Of a stretch of 64,000 nucleotides of DNA, positions 46,755 to 56,287 are shown in pieces. The first letter of the stretch is position 1; each line of letters begins with the position of its first letter. Under the pieces are notes generated by a model. That model saw only the letters and a list, made by a program, of their open reading frames with translations, ran no database searches and was not told where the DNA came from. The position numbers and the translations under genes are program-made. The stretch is from Marinibactrum halimedae (GTDB taxonomy: Bacteria; Pseudomonadota; Gammaproteobacteria; Pseudomonadales; Cellvibrionaceae): assembly GCF_021234875.1 (NCBI RefSeq), contig NZ_JAJQVM010000026.1, forward strand, positions 1-64,000, given 5' to 3'.

Positions 46755-47045
46755 ATGAAAAAAGAAATGCAAAAAATTGCTCCTCATAAAATTGTTAACA
46801 AGAAAAAATCGCTTGGTCAGGGTATGACAGAGTATATTATCATAGTCGCACTCATTGCTATTGCTGCAATTGCAGTATTCCGTCTCTTCGGAGATACAGC
46901 ACGTAATCAAGTTGCAGGAATGGCCATGGAGCTTGGTGGTCAAAATGGCGCCAACGCTCAAAAAGCTGCGAAAACCGCTGCAAAAGCTGCAGAAACCAAA
47001 GCCGCGACAGCCCGCAACTTAAATAACTATACGGGTAACAATTAA
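46755..47045 (+). CDS. flp: Flp-type major pilin
   Basis: 96 aa. A 21-residue leader ends in Gly21, and the Flp cleavage pattern is G|QGMTEY with Glu at +5 and Tyr at +6. The hydrophobic helix IIIVALIAIAAIAVFRLFG follows. The mature part is longer than many Flp pilins and ends in an Ala/Lys-rich helix (QKAAKTAAKAAETKAATA). It is the first gene of the Tad operon. A hairpin follows its stop, allowing higher pilin output than of the machine genes. The prepilin peptidase that would cut it is not in this window. Confidence 0.92.
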   Translation: MKKEMQKIAPHKIVNKKKSLGQGMTEYIIIVALIAIAAIAVFRLFGDTARNQVAGMAMELGGQNGANAQKAAKTAAKAAETKAATARNLNNYTGNN

Positions 47046-47063
47046 TCTGATACGCCTGTAATT

Positions 47064-47100
47064 AAAAGGCGTCGTGGTGTTATGCCCGTCGCCTTTTATC
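47064..47100 (+). terminator. attenuator-like hairpin after flp
   Basis: AAAAGGCG (47064-47071) pairs with CGCCTTTT (47090-47097); two more pairs extend past a mismatch. The T run is short, so it probably stops only some transcripts, as is common after major pilin genes at the head of an operon. Confidence 0.7.
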
Positions 47101-47139
47101 TCTCCTTAATTAGGGAATGACGAGCAGGAGCATAAAGCG

Positions 47140-48591
47140 GTGAATAAGTCCTTTAAGTTAAAACAAGATGGTCAGGCCTTAGTTTATATAATCGCTCTTT
47201 TAATACCGATTGCTCTTGGAGGTGCTATTGTTTTTAATTCATTTAGTCTCTCTAACGAAAAAACCAGATTGCAGAATGCTGCTGATGCAGTAGCTTATAG
47301 TGTCGCAACAATAGAAGCTAGAGATCTAAATTTCAAAGCCTATACCAATAGGGCGATGGTGGCGAATCAAGTCGCTGTGGCGCAGGTAGTTGGTTTTGTT
47401 TCTTGGGTGCGTTGGATGCAAAATGTATCAAGAAACTTGTCTTTAGTTACGTCTTGGATTCCTTATGTTAATGCTGTAACAAGAGCTATTAACCAGGTTA
47501 TGACTCAGGTTAGAAATGGTGTAGAGCGTGCAGCACCGGCTATCGCATCCGGTTTAGATTTACAAAATACGTTACTAACCAACGCCCAAAATATTATGCA
47601 TGTAGGAACTGTTGCTGTTGCAGGCGAAACCGCTAGAGAAGTGGCAAGAGCGAATGATAGAAGTATTGACACAGGACTATCATTTTCTAATGCAGCATTA
47701 TTCTCCGATTATGCAAGAAATCATGCTCGATTTTCACGAAGGTTTTCTCCTAATACAGTAAGAAACTCAAGAAGATACACGAGTACCTATCGTCAGCACT
47801 TTGAGCGTGTTGAAGAACTTCGTGAAATCACCATGGAATCTCGTGATCCCTTTAGTCGAAGCAGGAACTACGTTTGGTTTTCGCTAAGGTTGTGGCCTGT
47901 TCAATTTGAAATGCGACGTGCAGGAGGTACTGACTTGACTGGTCAAGATCGCAGGCATCGCTATGGTGGGTGGGTTGCAATGGATACGATGTCTTGGCAC
48001 ACCCGTAGATGGCGATGCAGTTTTCGTGGATGTGGTTGGCGTGGTTGGGGTGAGAGAATTCCCATTGGTTGGGGCGCTGCTAAGACTTCAACAAATAACG
48101 AAAATGTCAGTCTATGGCACAGGCATAACCGAGAAAATAACTCCATGGGCAGGACTTGGCGAACAAATCGTCGGGCATCAAATTTGGCCTCAACCGAATA
48201 CAATGGTGCGAGAGAGGTTAAGCAAGGTGCTAGAGGGTATGGTGGTTTACGCCCCTTTTATGATCTTGCGTTAAACGGGCTAATTCAAAAAGCGCCGGGG
48301 ATTAAAATTATTTTAAGTAAACCGCAAGGGAGCGTGCGAACAGCAAGAGGTACGGGTTATAACTCTGGTGCAATGAATATTGAACAAAATGCACGCTTTG
48401 TTCAAAATCGTATGTCCGCAATGTCTGAAGCCGTTCCCTATTTTGCAAGAGCGAATGACCTTAATGGCTATCGTCGATTGGATAATCGGCGTGAATATGG
48501 AAATCTTTATAATCCTTATTGGCAAGCAAGATTGGATACTATTTCCGATAATGAGCGTAGAACAATGCAAGTTATAGCTGGTGTACTGTAA
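47140..48591 (+). CDS. TadG-like pilus assembly protein
   Basis: 483 aa from a GTG. The N-terminus (KLKQDGQALVYIIALLIPIA) carries a prepilin-like Gly before a membrane helix, as in TadG/TadE pseudopilins, then a TadG-type stretch (NEKTRLQNAADAVAYSVATI). Residues ~275-340 are unusual, rich in Trp, Arg and Cys (WHTRRWRCSFRGCGWRGWGE). The C-terminal half has no recognised domain. Placed right after flp and before a TadE-like gene, so it is probably a minor pilin or tip component. Identity with TadG is by N-terminus and position only. Confidence 0.75.
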   Translation: MNKSFKLKQDGQALVYIIALLIPIALGGAIVFNSFSLSNEKTRLQNAADAVAYSVATIEARDLNFKAYTNRAMVANQVAVAQVVGFVSWVRWMQNVSRNLSLVTSWIPYVNAVTRAINQVMTQVRNGVERAAPAIASGLDLQNTLLTNAQNIMHVGTVAVAGETAREVARANDRSIDTGLSFSNAALFSDYARNHARFSRRFSPNTVRNSRRYTSTYRQHFERVEELREITMESRDPFSRSRNYVWFSLRLWPVQFEMRRAGGTDLTGQDRRHRYGGWVAMDTMSWHTRRWRCSFRGCGWRGWGERIPIGWGAAKTSTNNENVSLWHRHNRENNSMGRTWRTNRRASNLASTEYNGAREVKQGARGYGGLRPFYDLALNGLIQKAPGIKIILSKPQGSVRTARGTGYNSGAMNIEQNARFVQNRMSAMSEAVPYFARANDLNGYRRLDNRREYGNLYNPYWQARLDTISDNERRTMQVIAGVL

Positions 48592-48604
48592 CGGATGATC
48601 AAAT

Positions 48605-49477
48605 ATGAATATTGTAAATTGTTTAGGGCAATTTCAGCATGGACAGGGCATGGTGGGATTTATCGTAGCAACTGCCTTTTTCATAATTCCTGTAACAATC
48701 AGTGTAAACTATTTGGCAAGAATTGGTGATGCTAAACATAAAACGCTAGAAGCTGCACGGTATGCTGCTTGGGAAAGGACTGTTTGGCATCAAAGTAATA
48801 ATAATTACAATATAAAATCAAATATAGACATTAGTCGTGAAATTAATCAGCGTGTTTTTGGTGAGCAGAATAAAAGAGTTGACTCAGTTGAAGATCGTAG
48901 ACGAATAGCACCTCAAAATATCGAATACGATGTATTCTTATATAACTGGGAAAGCAGTAATAATCCCAGAGCTACGATTATTGAAACACCAAGTGTAAGA
49001 AATGCTGAGCCTAATAGGCTGACATTAACAGATAGTCGTGCACCAGGAAATGTATCTGGTTCAATCAATCGTATAATTCAAATGCTTCCAGGAATTGAAT
49101 CAAATGGTTTTTACAATGCACAAGTTAATATTCAATTACACAGAGATGAAAATATTCAAGGTGAGCTTAATAATGCTTTAGGGCGCACTAATAATAATCA
49201 AAATATCCTAAATGCAACGAGTAATAATGCCATGCTTGTCGGTGCATGGAATGCTAACGGCCCCTCTGCTGCAAGACGAACAACTCAAGGTGCAGTCTTA
49301 ACATCATTATTAACAGGCGGGTTTCTTGGTGGTGCACTGAATACAGTACAAAGGATTGCTGGCTTTGGCTTTGAAGAAGTACGTCCAAATTCTCTTATTT
49401 TTGGTCATACTGATGTTGAGCGAGTACCATGTCATCGACTTAGGGTGGCTCCAACTAACCAGGGGCGTGGATGTTAA
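48605..49477 (+). CDS. TadE-like pseudopilin
   Basis: 290 aa. QHGQGMVGFIVATAFFIIPV (11-30) has the Gly-led membrane helix of TadE-type pseudopilins, although the usual Glu at +5 is Gly here. The rest is polar, rich in Asn and Arg, and would face the periplasm. The stop overlaps the start of the next gene (ATGTTAA), implying coupled translation. Likely a minor pilin. Confidence 0.72.
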   Translation: MNIVNCLGQFQHGQGMVGFIVATAFFIIPVTISVNYLARIGDAKHKTLEAARYAAWERTVWHQSNNNYNIKSNIDISREINQRVFGEQNKRVDSVEDRRRIAPQNIEYDVFLYNWESSNNPRATIIETPSVRNAEPNRLTLTDSRAPGNVSGSINRIIQMLPGIESNGFYNAQVNIQLHRDENIQGELNNALGRTNNNQNILNATSNNAMLVGAWNANGPSAARRTTQGAVLTSLLTGGFLGGALNTVQRIAGFGFEEVRPNSLIFGHTDVERVPCHRLRVAPTNQGRGC

Positions 49478-50199
49478 GTTTAATGATTGATTGTAAAAGA
49501 TTATCTATAAATATCGAGCGAATTTTATTATTTTTTATGGTGTTTAGCTTGGGTGTCAAGGTTTGTGCTGAAAATTGGCCAGATATTCCTGTGCATAAAA
49601 AAGCAAAATTAATTGTTGTTGCCGAAGAGATGAAAATGAATGGGGTGGAAATGGTGATGTGGAAGTTAGAGTCATTTCTCTCTAAAGAAGCGATGATGTC
49701 TTTTTACAAAGAAGAATGGAAAAAGTCATTCATTGAGAATACTCCGGGTTATATTGAGTATGAAATGGGGCATTGGCAAGTCATTAGTCGAATGGAGGGT
49801 GGTTATCAAATTACCGTTCAGTTTGATCGGGAAGTAACCAAAAGTACTGATGGATTGGTTGGCATTTCCAAATTGCCTACGGAGGACAACCAGATAAGTT
49901 TGGGAAAAGGTTTTCCATCTGTAGGTAATATGGAATTTCTTAATGATATATATGCTGTTGATCAAAATAAGAAGTCAAGAACTATCGTGGCCGTCACCGA
50001 CTCCTCCTTTAATAATAGTGTAAATTTCTATCGAAGAACCTATAGAAGAAAGGGGTGGGAAGAGCTCACTCAAAATTTAACAGATGAAGGGGACGAGCGT
50101 ATTGGCTTAATGTTTAATCGTCGTGGTAAGGAACTCAATCTCACCATTATGCGAAGCGAAGGAAAAACAAATGTTGTAGCGGTATTGGTTGACCACTAG
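49471..50199 (+). CDS. predicted periplasmic Tad-locus protein
   Basis: 242 aa with a late hydrophobic signal (~13-30, RILLFFMVFSLGVKVCA). The mature part alternates helices and strands (LESFLSKEAMMSFYKEEWKK, MEGGYQITVQFD). It has no recognised domain. Placed inside the Tad operon between two pseudopilin genes with overlap at the 5' end. An ATG at 49483 could also start it. Function unknown; it probably serves pilus assembly. Confidence 0.7.
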   Translation: MLSLMIDCKRLSINIERILLFFMVFSLGVKVCAENWPDIPVHKKAKLIVVAEEMKMNGVEMVMWKLESFLSKEAMMSFYKEEWKKSFIENTPGYIEYEMGHWQVISRMEGGYQITVQFDREVTKSTDGLVGISKLPTEDNQISLGKGFPSVGNMEFLNDIYAVDQNKKSRTIVAVTDSSFNNSVNFYRRTYRRKGWEELTQNLTDEGDERIGLMFNRRGKELNLTIMRSEGKTNVVAVLVDH

Positions 50200-50217
50200 C
50201 AAAGGAGAATACTTAAA

Positions 50218-50427
50218 GTGAGGCAGCTTAAGTGTAAGAACCGTGAAGCTGGCACTGCAATAATAGAGTACGTCGTTGTCAGTTTTTTTCTTATGGCCGC
50301 AATAATGTGGACGCCAGTGCCCAGATCAATCGGTGGTGATGGTCGAAGTACTGCAGGAGAAATGCTTATAGACGCCATAAAAGAGAATTACCGAGCGTAT
50401 GCGTGGGCGATGTCGGTGCCTATTTGA
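50218..50427 (+). CDS. short TadE-like pseudopilin
   Basis: 69 aa from a GTG, with AAGGAG at ~50201-50206. Cleavage motif G|TAIIEY with Glu at +5 and Tyr at +6, followed by VVVSFFLMAAIMW. Only ~25 residues follow the helix. It is the best prepilin-peptidase substrate of the minor pilins here. Confidence 0.75.
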   Translation: MRQLKCKNREAGTAIIEYVVVSFFLMAAIMWTPVPRSIGGDGRSTAGEMLIDAIKENYRAYAWAMSVPI

Positions 50428-50466
50428 GGGCAATACAGAAATATCCGATGGAGTTGGAAAGTAAAA

Positions 50467-51441
50467 ATGAAAAAATATACCTCGATTGGGCTACTCATTG
50501 TTGCCTTGATTTTTTCCGGTTTGGCAGCGGTAGCATCGATTAAATATCTAGAGAAAAGAGAGCAAGACCTTATCTCGAAGCTTGATCAAAAAAATGATAC
50601 AGAAGTGATTGTTCCTTCAAGAGACCTTGTTGTCGGTGATGTGATAAGTACCGAAACGGTATCGGTGCGGGCGGTTCCGTCAACCTTTCTACCCAGTGGT
50701 GCATTATATCCTTCAGATTTTGATGCTATTGCAGGTTTGTCCATCAAAGAGCCGGTATTTTCAGGAAAACCGGTATTGCGAAGTCAGTTGGAAGGGCTTA
50801 GTGGAGTAGAAACCTTTTCAGAGCTTTTACAAGAAGGACAAAGGGCTATAACACTTCCAATTGATGAATTGCAATCTAATGAGAATATGTTGGTTCCTGG
50901 TGATTATGTTGATCTGCTGATTAAAATCAAGCATGAGGCTAGTGATAAAACTGGTGATAAGGAGACCGTTTCGGTCAATAGTCTTCTTCATCGTGTACTT
51001 ATCTTGGCGACCGGTCCAATAACCATTGCCGATCCTTCTTATTATTATTCTACAACTCAAATGGAGGGGCAGGGTTACGGTACGATTACAATTGGTGTGA
51101 ATTCGAAAGAAGTCCCCAAAATATTGGCAGCCAGTGAAATGGGTGAACTTATATATCTCATGAGAAATCCAGAGGATAAATCAAAAGGAAGATTTAACGA
51201 GGTTGGTGATGCTTGGGGCGTGGGTTGGGGGGAAGGTAATACGAGAAAAATACGAGTTTTTTCTGCAGAGAGTACTTCAAATGGCCTTATGGTAGATGAA
51301 TTTCGGTCTATAGGGGAAGATAATAAAAATAATTGGGGCAACCCAATAGACCCCGGCCGATTATATAAAAAGTACAATAAAGATTTTTTAAAAAAAATCT
51401 TGGAAAATGAAAAAAACTCGGTGGAAGTTGGGCAGTTATAG
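50467..51441 (+). CDS. cpaB: Flp pilus assembly protein CpaB/RcpC
   Basis: 324 aa. An N-terminal membrane anchor (IGLLIVALIFSGLAAVASIK) precedes a SAF domain (~48-110, VIVPSRDLVVGDVISTETVS) and an RcpC-type region (GQRAITLPIDEL, VPGDYVDLLIK, VLILATG). CpaB is periplasmic and works with the CpaC secretin, possibly binding peptidoglycan. Standard order upstream of cpaC. Confidence 0.92.
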   Translation: MKKYTSIGLLIVALIFSGLAAVASIKYLEKREQDLISKLDQKNDTEVIVPSRDLVVGDVISTETVSVRAVPSTFLPSGALYPSDFDAIAGLSIKEPVFSGKPVLRSQLEGLSGVETFSELLQEGQRAITLPIDELQSNENMLVPGDYVDLLIKIKHEASDKTGDKETVSVNSLLHRVLILATGPITIADPSYYYSTTQMEGQGYGTITIGVNSKEVPKILAASEMGELIYLMRNPEDKSKGRFNEVGDAWGVGWGEGNTRKIRVFSAESTSNGLMVDEFRSIGEDNKNNWGNPIDPGRLYKKYNKDFLKKILENEKNSVEVGQL

Positions 51442-51500
51442 GTTTTAAATACATCGTAATAAACGGATATTGATAAACTCAATTGGAATAGAGCTATCTT

Positions 51501-52814
51501 GTGAAAATTAATCAATTATTTCTTGGATTCTTTTTTTTGCTTTTTGCATCGAGCGTCATTGGGGAAAAACATACGGCGGTTAATATTCAAGTGGGAGAGG
51601 TGCGTATTATTGAGGTGCCTGATGTTGAGCAGGTGGCAATTGGAAACGAAAAAGTTTTTTCTTATCGTCCATTAGAAAATGGTGAGTTTGTTTTAATTGG
51701 TAATATTCCAGGTCGTTCATCATTGCATATTTGGCAAAAAGGCGGTCGCCAGCGAACCTATACAGTTAATGTGATCAGCTCGGAATCATCCGGAAATTTT
51801 CAATTGGCACGCTATCTTGCTAGTACCATATCAGGATTAAATGCCTATGAAAATGATGGGAAAATAATTTTTTCAGGCGATATTTCTGTCGAGCATAAAG
51901 AAAATTTTCTTTCCATATTGTCACAATTTGATAGTCCAATATCTCTGGTGACTTATAGTAGTTTCGAGCTTGCTCCGGTTGTTCGGCTTGATGTTATGCT
52001 TTTAGAAATAAAGCAGCGAGCAGTTAAAGATCTTGGTATTGATTGGGATGACGCGATTTCTGGGCCCGTTCTAGGGGTGCGTAAAATCTTTACTCGAAAT
52101 GATTATTTTTCTTTTGTTCGCGAAGGACCAAATGAAACGAATGGTGGATTTTCTTCACTTTTTGGTGAAGGATCTACAGTGCCTAACGATTATAACTTTT
52201 ATAAATACTCTGCTTTCACTAGTCATATTGGATCCATTATTAACCTCCTGCAAGAGTCGGGTGATGCAAAGGTCATATCCGCACCGAAGCTTATGGCAAA
52301 AAGCGGGGAATCCGCCTCATTTCTTAGTGGTGGTGAATTTCCTGTCTCAGTAGTAAATACCTTGGGACAATCTGAAATTGAATTTAAAGAGTATGGAGTA
52401 AGGCTCGACATTGCGCCAACAGTGGACGACAGAGAAAATATCAACACCTTTATTTTTACAGAACTAAGTTCTATTGACTTTGCAAACGCGGTGAATGGTG
52501 TTCCCGGTTTAATTGCGAGAAATTCTGAGACAACGATTAATCTAAGAAGCGGTGAAACTTTCGCTATTTCAGGCTTGTCACTTGCAGAAAAAGCTAGTCA
52601 AGAACGAAAATTACCCTTGCTGGGTGATATCCCTGTGTTAGGGAATTTATTTAAAAATGATAGTAATAACTCTGACTCAACAGAGCTGGTTATTCTTGTT
52701 ACGCCTTATATATTGACTCCAAAATCGAAAAGAAATGAAGCACTAATAGAGGCTGGTAGTCCATTAAGAGACGAATTTAAAAAATTTAATTGGCGTATGA
52801 AGCTATTGGAGTAG
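51501..52814 (+). CDS. cpaC: Tad/Flp secretin
   Basis: 437 aa from a GTG. Signal peptide ~1-22. A pilus-N/BON-like domain (NIQVGEVRIIEVPDVEQVAI) is followed by the secretin body (VRLDVMLLEIKQRAVKDLGI, VISAPKLMAKSGESASFLSG) and the closing motif PLLGDIPVLGNLF. It forms the outer-membrane ring through which the Flp pilus passes. tadA begins 3 bp after its stop. Confidence 0.93.
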   Translation: MKINQLFLGFFFLLFASSVIGEKHTAVNIQVGEVRIIEVPDVEQVAIGNEKVFSYRPLENGEFVLIGNIPGRSSLHIWQKGGRQRTYTVNVISSESSGNFQLARYLASTISGLNAYENDGKIIFSGDISVEHKENFLSILSQFDSPISLVTYSSFELAPVVRLDVMLLEIKQRAVKDLGIDWDDAISGPVLGVRKIFTRNDYFSFVREGPNETNGGFSSLFGEGSTVPNDYNFYKYSAFTSHIGSIINLLQESGDAKVISAPKLMAKSGESASFLSGGEFPVSVVNTLGQSEIEFKEYGVRLDIAPTVDDRENINTFIFTELSSIDFANAVNGVPGLIARNSETTINLRSGETFAISGLSLAEKASQERKLPLLGDIPVLGNLFKNDSNNSDSTELVILVTPYILTPKSKRNEALIEAGSPLRDEFKKFNWRMKLLE

Positions 52815-52817
52815 GTT

Positions 52818-54551
52818 ATGTATCAGGTATATGTTCACACAAAAAGCGGAACTAAGGTAGTGGCCTATGCTTGGGGTGAAGATGAATGCCAAATTGGCCG
52901 CTCAAAAAGCAATAATATTGTTCTGTCGGGCTGGAGAGTTAGTGGCGTACATGCTGTTTTAAGAAGCCACTCAGATGGACCTTTTGTTCGTGCTAGTGTT
53001 GATTCGCGTAATATTGTGGTGAATAGTAAGAAATTTACTGAGTATGGACCCATCAATGAAGATGACGTAATCAAGATTGGAGATTATCACATTCGTGTCA
53101 AACTTCGATCTACAGATGAAAGTACAATGAATGAGATTGAAGCTAGAGGTGAATTGCAAGATGAAGACGAAAAAGGCACTAGGGTAGAAGAAAAAGAAAG
53201 AGTGATTCAACAACAGAATAATGATGATGACATGATTGTTACCATTGATGATGTATTTTCAGGTGAGGTGGCAAGAAAAACGCTCTCTCACGAATGGCGG
53301 GTAAAAGTTCATCGTCAATTATTCCAGATCATGGATCTTCGCCGTGTCAATATTAGCGAAATGAAAGACCATGAACTGCGTGAATTTACCAACAAAACAA
53401 TCACTGAAATTCTTGAGAAGGAGCAAGAATTTCCTTCAGATCTGGATAAAGATCAACTAGGAAAAGAGGTGCTATCGGAAGCTGTAGGACTTGGCCCACT
53501 TGAAGATCTATTGGATAACGAAAAAGTCAGTGAAGTGATGGTTAATGCCTGTGATGAAATATTTTATGAGGAGTCGGGGCAACTGAAAAAATCCAAAGTC
53601 ACTTTTACAGATGATCGGTCTGTTATCGGTGCGATAGAACGGATTGTTGCACCGCTCGGAAGACGAATTGATGAAAGTTCTCCTATGGTGGATGCAAGGT
53701 TAAAAGACGGTTCGCGTGTTAATGCGATCATTCCACCGCTTGCGCTTAAAGGCCCGAGTATAACAATCCGAAAATTTATGAAGAATCGTCTTGAGGCAAA
53801 AGATCTTGTCAAATTTAATTCAGTGAATGCTGATATGGTAAGTTTTTTAGAAACCGCCATTGTTAGAAAACGTAATGTCGTTATTTCTGGAGGTACGGGG
53901 TCTGGCAAAACAACGTTATTAAATGTGCTTTCGAATTTCATTCCAGAAGATGAGCGAATCGTTACAGTAGAAGATGCCGCTGAGTTAAAGCTATATCAGC
54001 CAAATCTTGTTGGACTGGAAGCAAGGCCGCCTAACCAAGAAGGTAAAGGTGCGGTTCACATTAGGGATTTGGTCAAAAATTGTCTTCGTATGCGACCGGA
54101 TAGAATTGTGGTTGGAGAGTGCCGTGGAGGAGAGGCATTGGATATGTTACAAGCTATGAATACTGGCCACGACGGTTCACTGACAACCATTCACTCAAAT
54201 TCACCACGCGATTGTATCTCACGTATGGAAGTATTGGTATTGATGTCTGGAATGGATTTACCCGTTCGAGCCATACGAGAGCAAATATCCTCTGCAGTGC
54301 ATCTAATTGTTCAGCAAACTCGTTTTTCCTGTGGTAGCCGTAAGGTAACCAGTATCACCGAGGTTACAGGTGTCGAAGGTGAGACAGTTCAGCTGTCTGA
54401 AATATTTCGCTTTAAACAGGTGGGTTACAACGAAAAAGGTAAGGTCGAAGGCTATTTCGAGGCAACAGGTTTGGTGCCAGAGTTTTATGAAGATCTGAGG
54501 CGTCGTGGAATCAAAGTGGACATGAGTATTTTTAGAACGGATCGTGACTGA
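52818..54551 (+). CDS. tadA: TadA/CpaF assembly ATPase with N-terminal FHA domain
   Basis: 577 aa. Residues ~20-95 are an FHA domain (CQIGRSKSNNIVLSGWRVSG, NSKKF), which binds phosphothreonine. After an acidic linker (~105-150), the secretion ATPase follows, with Walker A GGTGSGKTTLLN (~357-368), an Asp box (IVTVEDAAELKL) and MRPDRIVVGECRGGEALDML. CpaF powers pilus extension, and FHA fusion is not the usual form. The fusion suggests control by a Ser/Thr kinase or a phosphopeptide on a partner. No kinase is visible in this window. No TadZ/CpaE, which normally positions the ATPase, was found. Confidence 0.92.
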   Translation: MYQVYVHTKSGTKVVAYAWGEDECQIGRSKSNNIVLSGWRVSGVHAVLRSHSDGPFVRASVDSRNIVVNSKKFTEYGPINEDDVIKIGDYHIRVKLRSTDESTMNEIEARGELQDEDEKGTRVEEKERVIQQQNNDDDMIVTIDDVFSGEVARKTLSHEWRVKVHRQLFQIMDLRRVNISEMKDHELREFTNKTITEILEKEQEFPSDLDKDQLGKEVLSEAVGLGPLEDLLDNEKVSEVMVNACDEIFYEESGQLKKSKVTFTDDRSVIGAIERIVAPLGRRIDESSPMVDARLKDGSRVNAIIPPLALKGPSITIRKFMKNRLEAKDLVKFNSVNADMVSFLETAIVRKRNVVISGGTGSGKTTLLNVLSNFIPEDERIVTVEDAAELKLYQPNLVGLEARPPNQEGKGAVHIRDLVKNCLRMRPDRIVVGECRGGEALDMLQAMNTGHDGSLTTIHSNSPRDCISRMEVLVLMSGMDLPVRAIREQISSAVHLIVQQTRFSCGSRKVTSITEVTGVEGETVQLSEIFRFKQVGYNEKGKVEGYFEATGLVPEFYEDLRRRGIKVDMSIFRTDRD

Positions 54552-54552
54552 A

Positions 54553-55404
54553 ATGATAACGCCTATTCTCATTGCTGCTTCCGCGTTTATTGGGTCAATA
54601 ATACTCATGTACCTTGGTTTTACACAATTAGTTTCGGCAGGCAATAAATACCAAAAAAACTTTACCGAAAAAGCCAGTGCTAGTTTGACTGACATGTTTA
54701 TATTTATAGATCCTAAAAAGCTCTATATTTTGAATGTTTGTGTTTTGTCTGGAAGTTTTTTCCTGATTTGGCTGATTTCAGGCGTATGGGTATTAGCCTT
54801 AATAGTCTCTATTATTTTGAGTTTTTTACCAAAATTTATTTTGAATCGATTAAAAGAAGCCAGAAGAAACCGATTTTTATTGGAATTACCAGACACTTTG
54901 ACTTCTTTATCTACGATGATGAAAGCCGGTTCCAATCTTAATATGGCTTTGGAGACGGTTGTGGCAGAAACGCCTGGGCCGATTGCCGATGAATTTGGTT
55001 TGTTGATGAGAGAACTGCGTATTGGGGTTGACTACAATCAGGCGCTAGACAACCTAAAGGAAAGAATGTCGATTCAGGAATTAGAGTTAGTGGTTGCTGG
55101 GATGAAAATTAGTCGAGAAATTGGTGGGAGTTTAGCAGAAGTACTTTATCGACTCGCTGATACCTTAAGAAGGAAGCTTGAAATGGAAGGTAAGATTAGA
55201 GCCCTTACCGCTCAAGGAAAGGCACAGGGTTACGTTATGACGGGGCTGCCCATTTTGTTGGCTTTGATTTTAATGAAAATTGAACCTGTCGCTATGAGTA
55301 TGCTTTTTACAGAAATTTTTGGCTGGGTGACATGTGGAGTGTTTTTTATTTTCTTGGCTATTGGTTATAAATTCATTCAAAAGATAGTAAATATTGATGT
55401 TTGA
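54553..55404 (+). CDS. tadB: Tad platform protein TadB
   Basis: 283 aa from the ATG at 54553; a GTG three codons earlier overlaps the tadA stop and is also possible. T2SSF-type domain with an N-terminal membrane helix (ILIAASAFIGSIILMYLG), a pair at ~62-100 and a C-terminal pair. TLTSLSTMMKAGSNLNMALE and KISREIGGSLAEVL are typical. It forms the inner-membrane platform with TadC and is moved by TadA. Confidence 0.92.
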   Translation: MITPILIAASAFIGSIILMYLGFTQLVSAGNKYQKNFTEKASASLTDMFIFIDPKKLYILNVCVLSGSFFLIWLISGVWVLALIVSIILSFLPKFILNRLKEARRNRFLLELPDTLTSLSTMMKAGSNLNMALETVVAETPGPIADEFGLLMRELRIGVDYNQALDNLKERMSIQELELVVAGMKISREIGGSLAEVLYRLADTLRRKLEMEGKIRALTAQGKAQGYVMTGLPILLALILMKIEPVAMSMLFTEIFGWVTCGVFFIFLAIGYKFIQKIVNIDV

Positions 55405-56287
55405 CTTAATAAATGACGCAGAAATTAAAATCTTAATAGGTTTTTGCTGTTTTTTATCGCTTGTTATGCTGATTTTTTCTGTGCAAGGTATTAAGCAAGA
55501 TATGCCAGAAGATGACCGATTGTATATGGATCCACTGCCTGGATCATTGAGGAGCATTTGGTTGCTTGTCAATTTTTTTGCTTTTTATGTCGGTGATCGT
55601 ATGCCGGTTGAAAGCCTTGTCAAAATTGGTAAACAACTCCAACAAAGTGGTCTTTCTTATCTTATGACGCCTGAACAGTATGTTGGTCTTAAGGTAGCTG
55701 GTTTATGCCTTGGTGTTATTTTCTTTTTTATTTTTATGTTGCTGCTAGGTTCATTTAGTTGGGTAGGGGTTTTTATTGGATCAATTCTGGGGTTCTTTTT
55801 GCCTACTATTACTTTGAGGGATCTTAAAAAAAAACGAGAAAAAGCAATAGTTCGAGCATTACCTACTTACCTAGATTTTTTAACGATGGCAGTTCAGGCT
55901 GGAATGAATATGACTGGAGCTATACAGCAGGCGGTGGATAAAGGGCCGTATGGTCCTTTGAATGTAGAGTATAGGAAAGTATTACGGGATGTAAAGGCAG
56001 GCATGCCTCGGCTGGATGCGATTAGAGAGTTTGCCGAGAGAAATGAGATAAGGGAGTTAAATGCGTTTGCAACAGCAGTGATTCAAGCTGAAAAAACAGG
56101 AGCGAGTATTGGCCAAAGTTTAAAGGTACAAGCAGATCAAAGACGAGTGGAAAGATTTCAAAAAGCAGAAAAATTGGCAATGGAAGCGCCGGTAAAGCTT
56201 ATCTTTCCATTGGTTGCATTTATATTTCCAATGACATTTTTGGCACTTGGCTTTCCAATTGTAATGAAATTTTTGTATGACGTATAA
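55397..56287 (+). CDS. tadC: Tad platform protein TadC
   Basis: 296 aa. Its ATG overlaps the tadB stop (ATGTTTGA), so the pair is coupled. Second T2SSF domain: PTYLDFLTMAVQAGMNMTGA and AVIQAEKTGASIGQSLKVQA, with three to four membrane segments. Partner of TadB in the platform. Confidence 0.93.
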   Translation: MFDLINDAEIKILIGFCCFLSLVMLIFSVQGIKQDMPEDDRLYMDPLPGSLRSIWLLVNFFAFYVGDRMPVESLVKIGKQLQQSGLSYLMTPEQYVGLKVAGLCLGVIFFFIFMLLLGSFSWVGVFIGSILGFFLPTITLRDLKKKREKAIVRALPTYLDFLTMAVQAGMNMTGAIQQAVDKGPYGPLNVEYRKVLRDVKAGMPRLDAIREFAERNEIRELNAFATAVIQAEKTGASIGQSLKVQADQRRVERFQKAEKLAMEAPVKLIFPLVAFIFPMTFLALGFPIVMKFLYDV

